A stretch of 64,000 bases of DNA from Rossellomorea sp. AcN35-11 (GTDB lineage Bacteria; Bacillota; Bacilli; Bacillales; Bacillaceae_B): assembly GCA_030388825.1 (NCBI GenBank), contig CP128835.1:3714001-3778000 (forward strand), read 5' to 3'. Shown here piece by piece: positions 28,605 through 37,993 of the stretch. The stretch's first letter is position 1. Each line of letters opens with the position of its first letter. Made by a program: the position numbers and the translations under genes. The notes under the pieces were generated by a model. That model saw nothing but the letters and a program-made list of their open reading frames with translations. It searched no databases and was not told the DNA's origin.

Positions 28605-29464
28605 ATGACAGTAAAATTATTAGCTGATAGTGCAAGCGACCTTCCTGCTTCTTATTACACCCAATACAACATAGAGATCTGCTTCCACTGAAAGTACATA
28701 TTGACGGGCAGGATTACGAGGACCTGGTTTCCATCGAACCGAAAACAGTCTTCAACAAAATCAGAGAAGGACAAATGCCAAAAACGTCCCAAGTATCACC
28801 AGACCTTTTCCTGGAGAAATTCACGGAACTCGCCAAAACAAATCAATCAGGTATTTACATCGCCTTTTCCTCCCAATTGTCAGGCACCTACCAAACTGCC
28901 GTCATGATCTCCGAGCAGGTTAAAGAAGAGTACCCTGAGCTTGATTTGACCATCATCGATTCTAAATGTGCTTCACTTGGATACGGTCTGGTCGTGAAGA
29001 AGGCTGCCGAATTACTTCAGAATGGAGGAAGTAAAGAAGACATCATTCATTCTGCACGCTTCCATTCAGAGCATATGGAACATTTGTTTACCGTTGAAGA
29101 CCTTGAATACCTGGCAAAAGGGGGACGGGTGTCCAAAGCATCAGCATTTCTTGGTGGTCTCCTGAACATTAAGCCACTCCTTCATGTTGAGGACGGAAAG
29201 CTCGTACCAATTGAGAAGCTCCGGGGCAAAAAGAAACTGCTTAAACGTATTCTGGAATTAATGGAGGAAAGAGCTGAAGACCTTTCCAACCAGGTCATCG
29301 CCATCAGTCACGGCGACAACGAAGAACTTGCTCTGGAAATGAAACAACTCATTCAGGAAAAATTTTCACCTAAAGATGTGTATATCAATATTATTGGATG
29401 TGCCATAGGTTCTCATACAGGAACAGGCACCTTAGCCATATTTTTCTTAAACGAGAATTCATAA
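28605..29464 (+). CDS. DegV-family fatty-acid-binding protein (frameshifted in this sequence)
   Basis: DegV/EDD fold protein; members bind a fatty acid and act with fatty-acid kinase (FakA/FakB) in exogenous fatty-acid use. The N-terminus MTVKLLADSASDLPASYY begins at 28605 behind AAGGGATGA, but the frame stops after NIEI. A single missing base near 28677 restores ...PLKVHIDGQDYEDL and an intact protein of about 286 residues. The remaining blocks are present: SGTYQTAVMI, DSKCASLGYGLVVKKA, VEDLEYLAKGGRVSKASAFLGGLLNIKPLL, and IGSHTGTGTLAIFF. Confidence 0.85.
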
Positions 29465-29521
29465 ACTCCCCTTCTCTTCCTCATACTATGGGAGAAGAAT
29501 CACACAGGAAGGGAGAATACC

Positions 29522-29653
29522 ATGCCACATACATCTGATAATGATAAAAAAGCGAAAGACAACAATGCACTTCTCCAGGAAAAAAATAAAATCAAAGAAG
29601 TGAACCGAAAAGCAGGGAAAAACCAGTATTCCAAAAAAACGGATCATCTCTAA
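29522..29653 (+). CDS. small DUF3941-like protein
   Basis: 43 residues, very hydrophilic and Lys/Asn-rich: MPHTSDNDKKAKDNNALLQE..., ending KNQYSKKTDHL. It has a GGAAGGGAG ribosome binding site and its own terminator. The pattern resembles DUF3941, a short Bacillus family; I give that as likely, not certain. Its composition recalls minor spore proteins. Confidence 0.65.
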   Translation: MPHTSDNDKKAKDNNALLQEKNKIKEVNRKAGKNQYSKKTDHL

Positions 29654-29685
29654 TATTTGTAAAGGTCCCGGTCTCCGGGATTTAA

Positions 29686-29720
29686 AAGCACTAGTTCATG
29701 ATTGAGCTGGTGCTTATTTT
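29686..29720 (+). terminator. terminator after the DUF3941-like gene
   Basis: AAGCACTAGTTCA (29686-29698) pairs with GAGCTGGTGCTT (29704-29715), with G-U pairs, followed by ATTTTGTT. Confidence 0.65.
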
Positions 29721-29930
29721 GTTGGTCAGATGACATGACTGGATGTTCACATTGTCAGTTAACACCAATTGAATTCCGGCCTCATCCTTCAGCTATATGA
29801 TATTCTTTTCGTTAATGCTTTATTTCATTGTCCCATCCTCAAAAAATACCCCCTTTCCATCCTTAGAAGTTGTATCCGCCTTAGAAGCTTGTCTATAATG
29901 AAAAGAGATGATGAAATGGAGGAGTTACAT

Positions 29931-30422
29931 ATGGCAAAGGAAAGTTCTTTTGATATTGTATCGAAGGTAGATATGTCCGAAGTGAGCAATGCGATTCAAA
30001 TTGCATTGAAAGAAATTACAACACGTTATGACTTTAAAGGAAGCAAAAGTGACATTAAATTGGACGGAGAAGAAATCGTCCTCGTTTCCGATGATGAATT
30101 TAAAATGAATCAGCTGAAGGACGTTCTTCTCAGCAAACTGATCAAGCGGAATGTTCCTGTGAAAAACCTTGATTACAGTAAGCTTGAAGGGGCATCTGGC
30201 GGCACTGTCCGTCAGCGTGCGAAACTCGTTCAGGGAATCGATAAAGAAAACGCAAAAAAAATCAACACCATCATCAAGAATTCCGGTGTAAAAGTGAAAA
30301 GCCAGGTTCAGGATGATCAAGTGCGCGTCACAGGAAAAAGCAAGGACGATCTTCAGAAAATCATCGCAGCGATCCGTGAAGCAGACCTAACGATTGATGT
30401 GCAGTACGTAAACTTCCGATAA
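29931..30422 (+). CDS. yitK: YajQ/YitK family nucleotide-binding protein
   Basis: 163 residues from [21 protein letters not shown] behind GGAGGAG; the longer upstream frame is not real. UPF0234/YajQ proteins have two RNA-binding-like domains, and some bind cyclic di-GMP. The conserved N-terminus and the C-terminal [10 protein letters not shown] are present. In B. subtilis this family is YitK, in the same region. Its role in Bacillus is unknown. Confidence 0.92.
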   Translation: MAKESSFDIVSKVDMSEVSNAIQIALKEITTRYDFKGSKSDIKLDGEEIVLVSDDEFKMNQLKDVLLSKLIKRNVPVKNLDYSKLEGASGGTVRQRAKLVQGIDKENAKKINTIIKNSGVKVKSQVQDDQVRVTGKSKDDLQKIIAAIREADLTIDVQYVNFR

Positions 30423-30491
30423 TCCGGTTTTTCAAAGAAGTCTAATGGGTACAATAATTCCATTAGACTTCTTTCATTTAGGAGGAAAAAC

Positions 30492-31832
30492 ATGAAGAAA
30501 AAAGTCATTGTGATAGGTGCGGTGGGAGGCGGTGCCACTACTGCATCACAAATCAGAAAACAAGATGCTGAAATCGAAATCATCCTGCTTGAAAAGACAT
30601 CATATCTTTCATATGGTGCTTGCGGTATGCCCTATTACTTGGGTGAAGTCATCAAGGACCGGGAAAGCTTATTTGCCGCAACTCCTGAAAAATTACATAC
30701 GAAAAAGAACATTGATGTCCGTATGCGTCATGAAGCGCTGAAAATTGACCGCAAAAATAAATCTCTGCTTATAAGGGATCATGAACAAAACCATGATTAT
30801 GAAGAACCCTATGATTATCTGGTATTGGCAACGGGGGCTTCGCCATATTTACCTGACATCCCCGGACTTAAACAAATTCCAGCCTTTCATCTCAGAACAG
30901 TGGAAGATATGGACCGGATCAAACAGTTTCTTGAAACCTCCAAACCACAAACATGCACGATCATCGGCGGAGGCTACATTGGCGTGGAAATGTCAGAGAA
31001 TTTCACCCATTTAGGCATGAAGGTCAATCTTGTAGAAAGGTCGGAACATGTGATCAGTGTAATCGATGAAGAAACGGCATATGCCCTGCAGGATCACATA
31101 AAAGAAAAAGGTGTTCATCTGTATACCAAGAATGGCTTGAAAGAGGTACTTCCGGAATGCAAGTTGAAATTAGATAATGGAGAAACCGTTCAGTCGGATT
31201 TCATCCTTCTTTCTGTCGGAGTGAAACCTAACAACACTCTTGCTGAGGAAGCAGGCCTATCCCTGGGGGAATCAGGTGGCGTCGTCAGTAATGAGTTTAT
31301 GCAGACTGATGATCCGTCCATATATGCGGTGGGGGATGTAGTGGAATCCATCGATTTTATTGACGGGACCCCTAAACAGGTTCCTCTTGCATGGCCTGCC
31401 CATAGACAGGCGTATATTATCGCAAGACACCTGTCAGGTAATCCCATTCCTTTCAAAGGCATGCTTGGAACTGCCATTGCAAAGGTATTTGATCTCTCCA
31501 TCGCTTCTACCGGGTTAGGAGAGAACGAGTTAAGGGAAAAAGGTTATGCGTATGCTACAACCATTCATGAAGGGAAATCACATGCGGGCTACTATCCAGG
31601 TGCTGAAGATGTGTATGTGAGGGTCCATTATTGCCCAGACAGCGGAAAAATTTTCGGTGGAAATGTCGTAGGAGGTGAAGGAGTAGACAAGCAAATCGAT
31701 ATACTCGCCACAGCCATTTACGGAGGTTTGACCATTACCGACCTCCAGGAAATTGAAACTTCCTACGCCCCACCTTTCTCTTCTCCAAAGGGATTATTGA
31801 ATATGATCGGGTATAAGGCGGAAAAAAGATAA
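30492..31832 (+). CDS. CoA-disulfide reductase-like flavoprotein
   Basis: 446-residue pyridine nucleotide-disulfide oxidoreductase. The FAD site is VIGAVGGGATTA (residues 7-18) and the NAD(P)H site is TIIGGGYIGVEMSE. A single redox cysteine in SYGACGMPYYLG (about residue 44) is the hallmark of CoA-disulfide reductase/NADH oxidase/persulfide reductase enzymes. The C-terminal dimerisation domain has the Tyr-rich YAPPFSSP segment. It probably keeps CoA or another low-molecular-weight thiol reduced. A related persulfide reductase cannot be excluded. Confidence 0.85.
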   Translation: MKKKVIVIGAVGGGATTASQIRKQDAEIEIILLEKTSYLSYGACGMPYYLGEVIKDRESLFAATPEKLHTKKNIDVRMRHEALKIDRKNKSLLIRDHEQNHDYEEPYDYLVLATGASPYLPDIPGLKQIPAFHLRTVEDMDRIKQFLETSKPQTCTIIGGGYIGVEMSENFTHLGMKVNLVERSEHVISVIDEETAYALQDHIKEKGVHLYTKNGLKEVLPECKLKLDNGETVQSDFILLSVGVKPNNTLAEEAGLSLGESGGVVSNEFMQTDDPSIYAVGDVVESIDFIDGTPKQVPLAWPAHRQAYIIARHLSGNPIPFKGMLGTAIAKVFDLSIASTGLGENELREKGYAYATTIHEGKSHAGYYPGAEDVYVRVHYCPDSGKIFGGNVVGGEGVDKQIDILATAIYGGLTITDLQEIETSYAPPFSSPKGLLNMIGYKAEKR

Positions 31833-31836
31833 AAGC

Positions 31837-31869
31837 AGCCAGGCTTCTCTAATGGGAGCCTGGCTTTTT
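31837..31869 (+). terminator. terminator of the CoA-disulfide reductase-like gene
   Basis: AGCCAGGCT (31837-31845) pairs with AGCCTGGCT (31857-31865), followed by TTTT. Confidence 0.85.
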
Positions 31870-31970
31870 GACATGATTGTTCAATCTCCAACGATTTTGA
31901 AACCCATCAACAGACACTATACCTCTACACGGTCCATGGATGTTCATCCTATTTCTCCCCCAAAAAACAA

Positions 31971-31995
31971 GTTAATAATTCTTGTTTCAGGGTAA
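31971..31995 (+). promoter_or_regulatory. possible SigB-type promoter before the SDR gene
   Basis: GTTAAT (31971-31976), a 13-nt gap, then GGGTAA (31990-31995). The -10 half fits the general-stress SigB consensus and the -35 half is imperfect. It lies about 45 bp before the start. Confidence 0.4.
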
Positions 31996-32039
31996 ACACT
32001 ATCCAAAGAACCATTAAACCCATCAAAGGAGTGCTTTCA

Positions 32040-32909
32040 TTGTCACAACAACAAAGCAGTAAACAGACATTTCCTCCCCAGCATCAGGATCATCAGCCTG
32101 GAACTGTGGATGAGATGAATCCCCAACCTATCCATACAGATCAACAATACAAAGGCAGCGGGAAACTGGACGGGAAGATCGCTCTTATTACAGGAGGAGA
32201 CAGTGGGATTGGCCGCTCGGTTGCTTGGTACTTTGCCAGGGAAGGAGCACATATTGCCATTTCTTACTTAGACGAACATGAAGATGCAAATAAGACGAAA
32301 GAATTGGTGGAAGCGGAAGGTGTGAGATGTATACTGCTTCCGGGTGATATCGGCAGTTCGACATTTTGTAAAGACATCGTGAATAAAACGATTTCAGAGT
32401 TCGGAAAACTTGATGTCCTGGTAAATAATGCTGCAGAACAGCATCCCCAGCAAGGAATGGAGGATATTACGGACGAGCAGCTGGAGCGTACGTTTAGAAC
32501 AAACGTATTCTCTATGTTCTATCTAACAAGGGCCGCACTTCCTCATCTCAAGAAAGGGGCCTCCATCATTAATACCGCTTCGATCACAGCCTATAAAGGA
32601 AATAAAGATTTGATTGATTATTCTTCTACAAAGGGTGCGATTGTCAGCTTTACCCGATCCCTTGCAGAAAATATTGCTTCGGATGGGATCAGAGTGAATG
32701 GCGTGGCCCCAGGTCCGATTTGGACCCCGCTCATTCCCTCCACTTTCAGTTCCAAGAAGGTTTCTCAGTTTGGCGGTAATACCCCACTAGGAAGAGCAGG
32801 TCAACCTTATGAATTGGGACCGGCTTACGTTTATTTAGCGTGCGAAGACTCAAGCTACGTGTCCGGACAAATGATTCATATCAATGGAGGCACGGTCATA
32901 AACGGATAA
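32040..32909 (+). CDS. SDR oxidoreductase, YhdF/YhxC-type
   Basis: 289 residues from a TTG start that is well spaced from AAAGGAG; the upstream GTG at 32031 is too close to that site. The N-terminal extension rich in Gln/Pro/His before GKLDGKIALITGGDSGIG is typical of the YhdF/YhxC subgroup of classical SDRs. The cofactor motif is TGGDSGIG, the NNAA motif is present, and the catalytic Ser and YSSTK follow. Substrate unknown; homologues are often general-stress genes. Confidence 0.85.
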   Translation: MSQQQSSKQTFPPQHQDHQPGTVDEMNPQPIHTDQQYKGSGKLDGKIALITGGDSGIGRSVAWYFAREGAHIAISYLDEHEDANKTKELVEAEGVRCILLPGDIGSSTFCKDIVNKTISEFGKLDVLVNNAAEQHPQQGMEDITDEQLERTFRTNVFSMFYLTRAALPHLKKGASIINTASITAYKGNKDLIDYSSTKGAIVSFTRSLAENIASDGIRVNGVAPGPIWTPLIPSTFSSKKVSQFGGNTPLGRAGQPYELGPAYVYLACEDSSYVSGQMIHINGGTVING

Positions 32910-32915
32910 AGAAGA

Positions 32916-32969
32916 AAGCGACTGATGATCGGAATTCCTCACCAGGAGAATCCAGCTCTTCAGTCGCTT
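32916..32969. terminator. terminator between the SDR gene and the maltose regulator
   Basis: AAGCGACTGA (32916-32925) pairs with TCAGTCGCTT (32960-32969), with an inner hairpin around GGAATTCCTC. T-tracts are weak on both sides. Confidence 0.6.
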
Positions 32970-32973
32970 ACTA

Positions 32974-33996
32974 TTACTTCCGATTACTGCAAGAATATCT
33001 TGTTACGAGCTGATGAGGAACGATGATTCTCTTAATCGGCTCTTTTGGATTTTCTATCTTTTGAATCAGGCTTTTGGCTGCCTCGTTTCCAAGATTGAAT
33101 ATATTAATATCCACCGATGTAAGGGGAGGACGTGACATCTCAGCCAGCAGTACATTATTGAAGCTGACGATCGAGATGTCTTCAGGCACTCTGATCCCCA
33201 TTTCATCCAATGTATTCAGCACCCCTAATGCCATTAAGTCATCCGCCACAACCAGGGCTGTTGGAGGGTCTTGCAGCTGCATCAGTTCATTAATGGCTTC
33301 ACGCCCGCCTTCACGGAGAAATTCTTCATGGATGATATAATCATCCTTCATTTCAATTCCAGCATTCCGAAGAGCCTTTTCGTACCCTAATAGACGTTCA
33401 ACCGTTACTACGAGATTAAGATCTCCCCCGATAAAGCCGATGCACTCATGACCAAGCTTCAATAAGTAATCAGTGACTTCCTTTGTCGCTCTGAAGTTAT
33501 CATTGTCCACGTGGGTGATTTCTTCACAATATTTATAAGGCTTCCCAATGACGACAAACGGGAAGTCCCGATCCTTCAGGTAGTTCATTACTTTATCTTC
33601 CACTTTTGAGTACAGCAGGATAATTCCGTCCACTCTTCCCCCTTGAACCATTTGGACGACACCTTCATAAATTTCTTCTTCCGACTTGCCTGTGGACATC
33701 TGAAGTGCATATTGCTTTTCCTGAGCCCCTTCACTTAGTCCTCTTAAAACTGTTGGAAAGAATGGGTTTTGTGAAAATGTACCGGCTGAACCTGGCAATA
33801 CAAGCCCCAATACCTGGGTGGATTGATTTGCCAGGCTTCTTGCAATGAAGTTAGGGTGATAACCTAAATGCTCCATCGCCTCTCTTACTTTCTGCTTTGT
33901 TTTCTCACTGATTCTCGGATTATTTGCAATGACGCGAGAAACCGTAGAAGGAGCAACGTTCGCAAGTTTTGCAACATCCTTTATCGTGACCGCCAT
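32974..33996 (-). CDS. mdxR: LacI-family regulator of the maltodextrin cluster (MdxR/MalR-like)
   Basis: 340 residues from MAVTIKDVAKLANVAPSTVSR, ATG behind GGGGGGTGG. The N-terminal LacI helix-turn-helix and hinge (ISEKTKQKVREAMEHLGYHPNFIARSLA) precede a periplasmic-binding-protein-like effector domain. It is the last gene of the mdx cluster and resembles B. subtilis MdxR (YvdE), which responds to maltose or maltodextrin. Its likely operators are the CAAACGTTTG-type palindromes between mdxE and the divergent maltogenic amylase. Confidence 0.85.
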   Translation of the reverse strand: MAVTIKDVAKLANVAPSTVSRVIANNPRISEKTKQKVREAMEHLGYHPNFIARSLANQSTQVLGLVLPGSAGTFSQNPFFPTVLRGLSEGAQEKQYALQMSTGKSEEEIYEGVVQMVQGGRVDGIILLYSKVEDKVMNYLKDRDFPFVVIGKPYKYCEEITHVDNDNFRATKEVTDYLLKLGHECIGFIGGDLNLVVTVERLLGYEKALRNAGIEMKDDYIIHEEFLREGGREAINELMQLQDPPTALVVADDLMALGVLNTLDEMGIRVPEDISIVSFNNVLLAEMSRPPLTSVDINIFNLGNEAAKSLIQKIENPKEPIKRIIVPHQLVTRYSCSNRK

Positions 33997-34140
33997 TCGT
34001 TCCACCCCCCTCTTTTTAAAAATAACCATCTGACTCTCAAAGACTGTGTATATTCGTTTCACATTAAAATAAAACGCTTCCATTTCTTTATTACGCCGCT
34101 TGACGGAAGGACAGTAAACCTGCCCTCCATCAAGTCTTGT

Positions 34141-35674
34141 CTATTTATGTTTTCTTCCGCGCTTCCATACAAGGTAAATAAATAATAAGAAAAGAACATA
34201 CACCGTACCGAGTGCTATGAGATAAGGATAATTTAAACCACTCTTCTGCTTAAGAGAATAAACCTCTGCTTCTTCACGGTCCACTACGATTGTATAATGA
34301 CCGTCCTTATCAATACGTACCAGGTCATCTGTTAATAGCCCTTTTAATTCACTATCTTCCGCCAACTCTTCTTGACTCAATTGAACTTTTTGAGATTCAC
34401 TTGTATTGTTGATGGCGACCAAGAGGATTTGATCTCCGTACGTACGCTTAAAAATTCCCATACCATCTTTCTCATAAATAGGTTCAATTTCTCCTCTTGT
34501 AAGAGCCGGATAGTCTTGGCGAAGCTTTCCTAATTGAGTGATGTATTCAATTAACTCTTCATCTGCCCTAAAGTTCATCATCCGGCGATTATCCGGATCG
34601 TTCCCGCCATCCACAGCTATTTCCGATCCATAATAAACAATCGGAATCCCAGGTGTTGTGTACATGTATGTCAGGGCCAGCTTCCAACGGGTACCGGGAA
34701 ATAGCTTCTCTTGAACAAGCAATCTTGTAAAACGCTCCATGTCATGGTTATCAATGAAAGTACCCATTAGGTATGGATTGTTATAATAGGTTTCGTTATA
34801 TTTCCAGAAGTTAAATAAGCGGTCCATAGAGGTATCCGGTTTTCGGAAGACCGAACGTAATTCTTCCGCTTGAGGGAAATTAACAAACCCATCTATCCCT
34901 ACATCGTTATACTCTGCAATTTTTTCAGGATCACGATCAAACACCTCGCCTAGAAGATAGAAATCCTCCTTGACTGATTTGACCTCTTCACTGAATTCAG
35001 TCCAGAAATCCTGTGGTACGTGACGAACTGTGTCCAATCGGAAACCATCCACATCCGTTTCCTTGATCCAATATTTTGCTGCATCGAATAAGTAATTTTT
35101 CACTTCTGGATTTTCTGTATTTAAGTCTGGAAGATCATATAACCACGCATTTTGAAGGCTTTCTGTGTTAGTAAAGTTCATTGGCTGTTTCTCATGAAAC
35201 CAGTCTTCTTTTTCAGGATCATTTACCCAAGGATGCTCTGGACCTACATGGTTCACAACAAAGTCCAGCATGACTTTCATGTCACGTTTGTGAGCTTCTT
35301 CCACAAGTTTTTTTAAATGTTTCCATAGATCCGAAATGCTCTTCTGTTTTATAGAAATCTGTTATCCAATAACCATGATAGCCCATCGGCTGATTATCGA
35401 ATATCGGTGTCAGCCAGATAGCGGTAAACCCCATATCCTTAATATAATCCAGCTTATCAATGACACCCTGGAAGTCCCCGCCTTGATAGGCTTTAGGATC
35501 CTTCGCGTCCACATTCTTATCATTGCTCGTATCTCCATTATTAAAGCGATCGACCATTAGAAAATAAATGGTCTCATCCTGCCACATACGTTCTTCTTTT
35601 TCAACTGCACCTACCGGAAGGGCGTAAAAAAGAAGAAACGGGACTAAAATGAGAGATAATACTCTTCTTTTCAT
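34141..35674 (-). CDS. exported, membrane-anchored alpha-amylase family GH13 (frameshifted in this sequence)
   Basis: About 510 residues once corrected. An N-terminal signal peptide (cut near ...PVGA|VEKEE) is followed by a GH13 barrel with all conserved regions: DFVVNH, GFRLDTVRH (nucleophile Asp), LLGEVFD (acid/base Glu), and FIDNHD. At the C-terminus a hydrophobic segment YPYLIALGTVYVLFLLFIYLVW is followed by KRGRKHK, giving a membrane anchor with the enzyme outside. One extra A in the A7 run (35308-35314) breaks the frame. It lies between mdxG and mdxR and should cut starch or pullulan at the cell surface next to the MdxEFG importer. Confidence 0.82.
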
Positions 35675-35712
35675 CTCCGCTCCTCCTCAAACTGATAGTA
35701 ACGCCTATAAGA

Positions 35713-36556
35713 TTATCCTTTTGTACCCCCTGCCGTCAATCCTGAAACGAAGTATTTCTGGAAGAACAGGAATAATAGCGCAATCGGAAGGGCAATCAGG
35801 ACAGATCCTGCTGCAAATGTCGTAAATTCCGCCCCGAATTGTTTTGCTACCATATCATAAAGGGCAACCGGTAATGTATACATTTTTTCTGAACGCAAGA
35901 GGATACTTGCGATGATGAAGTCTGCGAATGGTGCAATGAAAGAAAACAGTGCAACAACTGCAATAATAGGTTTCGCAAGCGGCATGACGATTTGGAAGAA
36001 AATTCGTAAATGCCCTGCTCCGTCCATTTTTGCTGATTCATCAAGCTCTTTCGGTATCGTATCAAGATACCCCTTTCATTAACCAGGTATTCATGGGAAT
36101 CTGTCCCCCAACGTATACAAGGATCAGTCCGATATGAGTATCCAATAATTTTGTTAATAGTGCCAGTACGAAAATCGCAATCAAGGCAGCAAAGTTAGGG
36201 ATCATTTGTAAGATCAGGAATGTCATCAATCCATTCTTTCTGCCGGCGAAGCGGTAACGAGAGAATGAGTAAGCCGTCAAACTGACCAATAACACGGTAA
36301 GGGCCATTGTCGATAAACTAACTTTCAATGAATTCCAATACCAAATCAGATAATTACTTTGTTCAAGATCGAAAAGTTCCCTATAGTGAGCCAATGTCGC
36401 ATTCTTCGGGATGATGGATGAACCGGATAGACTTTGACCAGGGTTGAAAGATGATCCGATGATCCATGCAACCGGGTAGAGAATGATGGCAAACATGATT
36501 CCGATCGCAGCGTATGAAAGTGTTAAGCGTATGAGTTTCTGTCTCTTCATATTCAT
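35713..36556 (-). CDS. mdxG: MdxG/MalG-like maltodextrin ABC permease (frameshifted in this sequence)
   Basis: Inner-membrane permease with six hydrophobic segments. The ATPase-coupling EAA loop (expected DESAKMDGAGHLRIFFQIVMPLAKP) lies just past the break. One extra G in the G4 run on the minus strand (36070-36073) interrupts the frame at WLMKG; removing it gives YLDTIPKELDESAKMDGAG and a 280-residue MalG. It starts at 36556 almost touching the mdxF stop. No ATPase gene is in this cluster; in B. subtilis MsmX serves this role from elsewhere. Confidence 0.88.
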
Positions 36557-36557
36557 A

Positions 36558-37844
36558 TTACATCATATCCTCTTCTTGGAATGACTTCGTTCTCTTAAAC
36601 TGCCAGATCGCTACAGTAATAACGATGATGGATAATAATAATGTGATGGCAGCGGCTTTCGAATACTGTGCAGATGTCATAGTCAGACTGTAGATCCAGG
36701 AAATCAGAATGTCAGTTCCACCTGCATTTTGTCCTGTCAGGGCAGGTCCTCCGCCATTAAATAAGTAAATAACGTTAAAGTTATTAAAGTTAAATGTGTA
36801 TTGTGTAATGATGATAGGTGCCGTTGCAAAAAGGACAAGCGGCAGCGTGATGTTCTTAAATTTCTGGAAAGCTGATGCCCCGTCAACCGTTGCTGCTTCA
36901 TAAAGCTCATCGGGAATCGATTGGAGCACACCCGTTGTCATGGCAAAGATGAATGGGAAGCCTAACCAGGCTTGAATACCGATAAGAGCGATCCGGGTGA
37001 ACATCGGTTCCGTCATCCATGGCAGTCCCTCGATACCGAAGAAACCTAGAATGTCACGGTTGATCGTCCCAAAAGATTCATTGAACATTCCGGCGAATAC
37101 CAGGATGGAAACGAAAGCCGGGATTGCCCACGGCAGGATGAATACAGTACGAATGATTGCTTTTCCTTTTAGATCCTTTTGATTGACCAGGATGGCAAGA
37201 AATACACCAAGGGCAACTTGAAGCGTAGTGGCACCGAACGTCCAGACAAGTGTCCAGGCTAATACGGTAAAGAATGTTTCTCTCCAGATATCAATCTTGA
37301 AAATATCAATAAAGTTTTGAATCCCTACCCAGTCGACTAATTTAGCCGGTGGTGAGTGATACAAATCATAGTTTGTAAACGCAAGCAGGATAACAAAGAT
37401 AATAGGGAAGATGACGACGAATACGAGTAGTAAAAACCCGGGTGACATAATGAGATAGGGAAAGCCGTTGTCCACTAGATTTCTATATTGTTCCCTAATC
37501 GTACTCAGCTGCTCTCCTCTGTCTCTCTTTTCTCCGTTTTTATAGGCGTCCCTCAGATTGAATAAGTAGAATCCAATCCCAAAAATTAATACGATGATCG
37601 CCAGGATTCCGTATACCATTAAGAAAATGGAATGATCTCCGTAAGAGACGTCTGTACCAAGAGTTGTAATTCCCCATAATCCGTATCCGATCAAATCTCT
37701 GAAGACCAAGATAAAAGCGGCAGTCATGATCAGGAAGAATCCGCCCTTTAGAAATTGTCTATGATACATCTGACCTAATCCAGGGATTAGGGAAAGGGCC
37801 AGTGCTGTTTTTCTATGTTTTGTTTGATAGGATTGTTGCTCCAT
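36558..37844 (-). CDS. mdxF: MdxF/MalF-like maltodextrin ABC permease
   Basis: 428 residues. An N-terminal region with two or three hydrophobic segments (ALSLIPGLGQMYHRQFLKGGF) precedes the six-helix permease domain, and the coupling loop is EAATVDGASAFQKFKNITLPL. Length and layout match B. subtilis MdxF. It forms the channel with MdxG and receives maltodextrin from MdxE. Confidence 0.92.
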   Translation of the reverse strand: MEQQSYQTKHRKTALALSLIPGLGQMYHRQFLKGGFFLIMTAAFILVFRDLIGYGLWGITTLGTDVSYGDHSIFLMVYGILAIIVLIFGIGFYLFNLRDAYKNGEKRDRGEQLSTIREQYRNLVDNGFPYLIMSPGFLLLVFVVIFPIIFVILLAFTNYDLYHSPPAKLVDWVGIQNFIDIFKIDIWRETFFTVLAWTLVWTFGATTLQVALGVFLAILVNQKDLKGKAIIRTVFILPWAIPAFVSILVFAGMFNESFGTINRDILGFFGIEGLPWMTEPMFTRIALIGIQAWLGFPFIFAMTTGVLQSIPDELYEAATVDGASAFQKFKNITLPLVLFATAPIIITQYTFNFNNFNVIYLFNGGGPALTGQNAGGTDILISWIYSLTMTSAQYSKAAAITLLLSIIVITVAIWQFKRTKSFQEEDMM

Positions 37845-37882
37845 CCTATATTCCCCTTTCTACGTTCACTATTTTGATAAGC

Positions 37883-37934
37883 TTCAAGAGCTTTTTAAGA
37901 AAAGAAGGCATTATTTCCTTAAAAAGCCCTTGAA
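37883..37934 (-). terminator. second mdxE-mdxF intergenic hairpin
   Basis: TTCAAGAGCTTTTTAAG (37883-37899) pairs over 17 bp with CTTAAAAAGCCCTTGAA (37918-37934). It lies between the binding-protein gene and the permeases, where such structures usually give more binding protein than channel. Confidence 0.6.
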
Positions 37935-37949
37935 CCGGTCTTTAAAAGG

Positions 37950-37985
37950 ATAGCAGTACCCCTCATGCTGAGAAGGTACCGCTAT
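37950..37985 (-). terminator. first mdxE-mdxF intergenic hairpin
   Basis: ATAGCAGTACC (37950-37960) pairs with GGTACCGCTAT (37975-37985), just past the mdxE stop. The minus strand continues with CCTTTT, so it may be a weak terminator. Confidence 0.6.
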
Positions 37986-37993
37986 GTTTACTC

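Noticed and set aside
29769-29930. Long N-terminal extension of the YajQ-family protein
   Set aside because: The family starts at [10 protein letters not shown] with a strong GGAGGAG site; upstream codons have no conservation or start signal.
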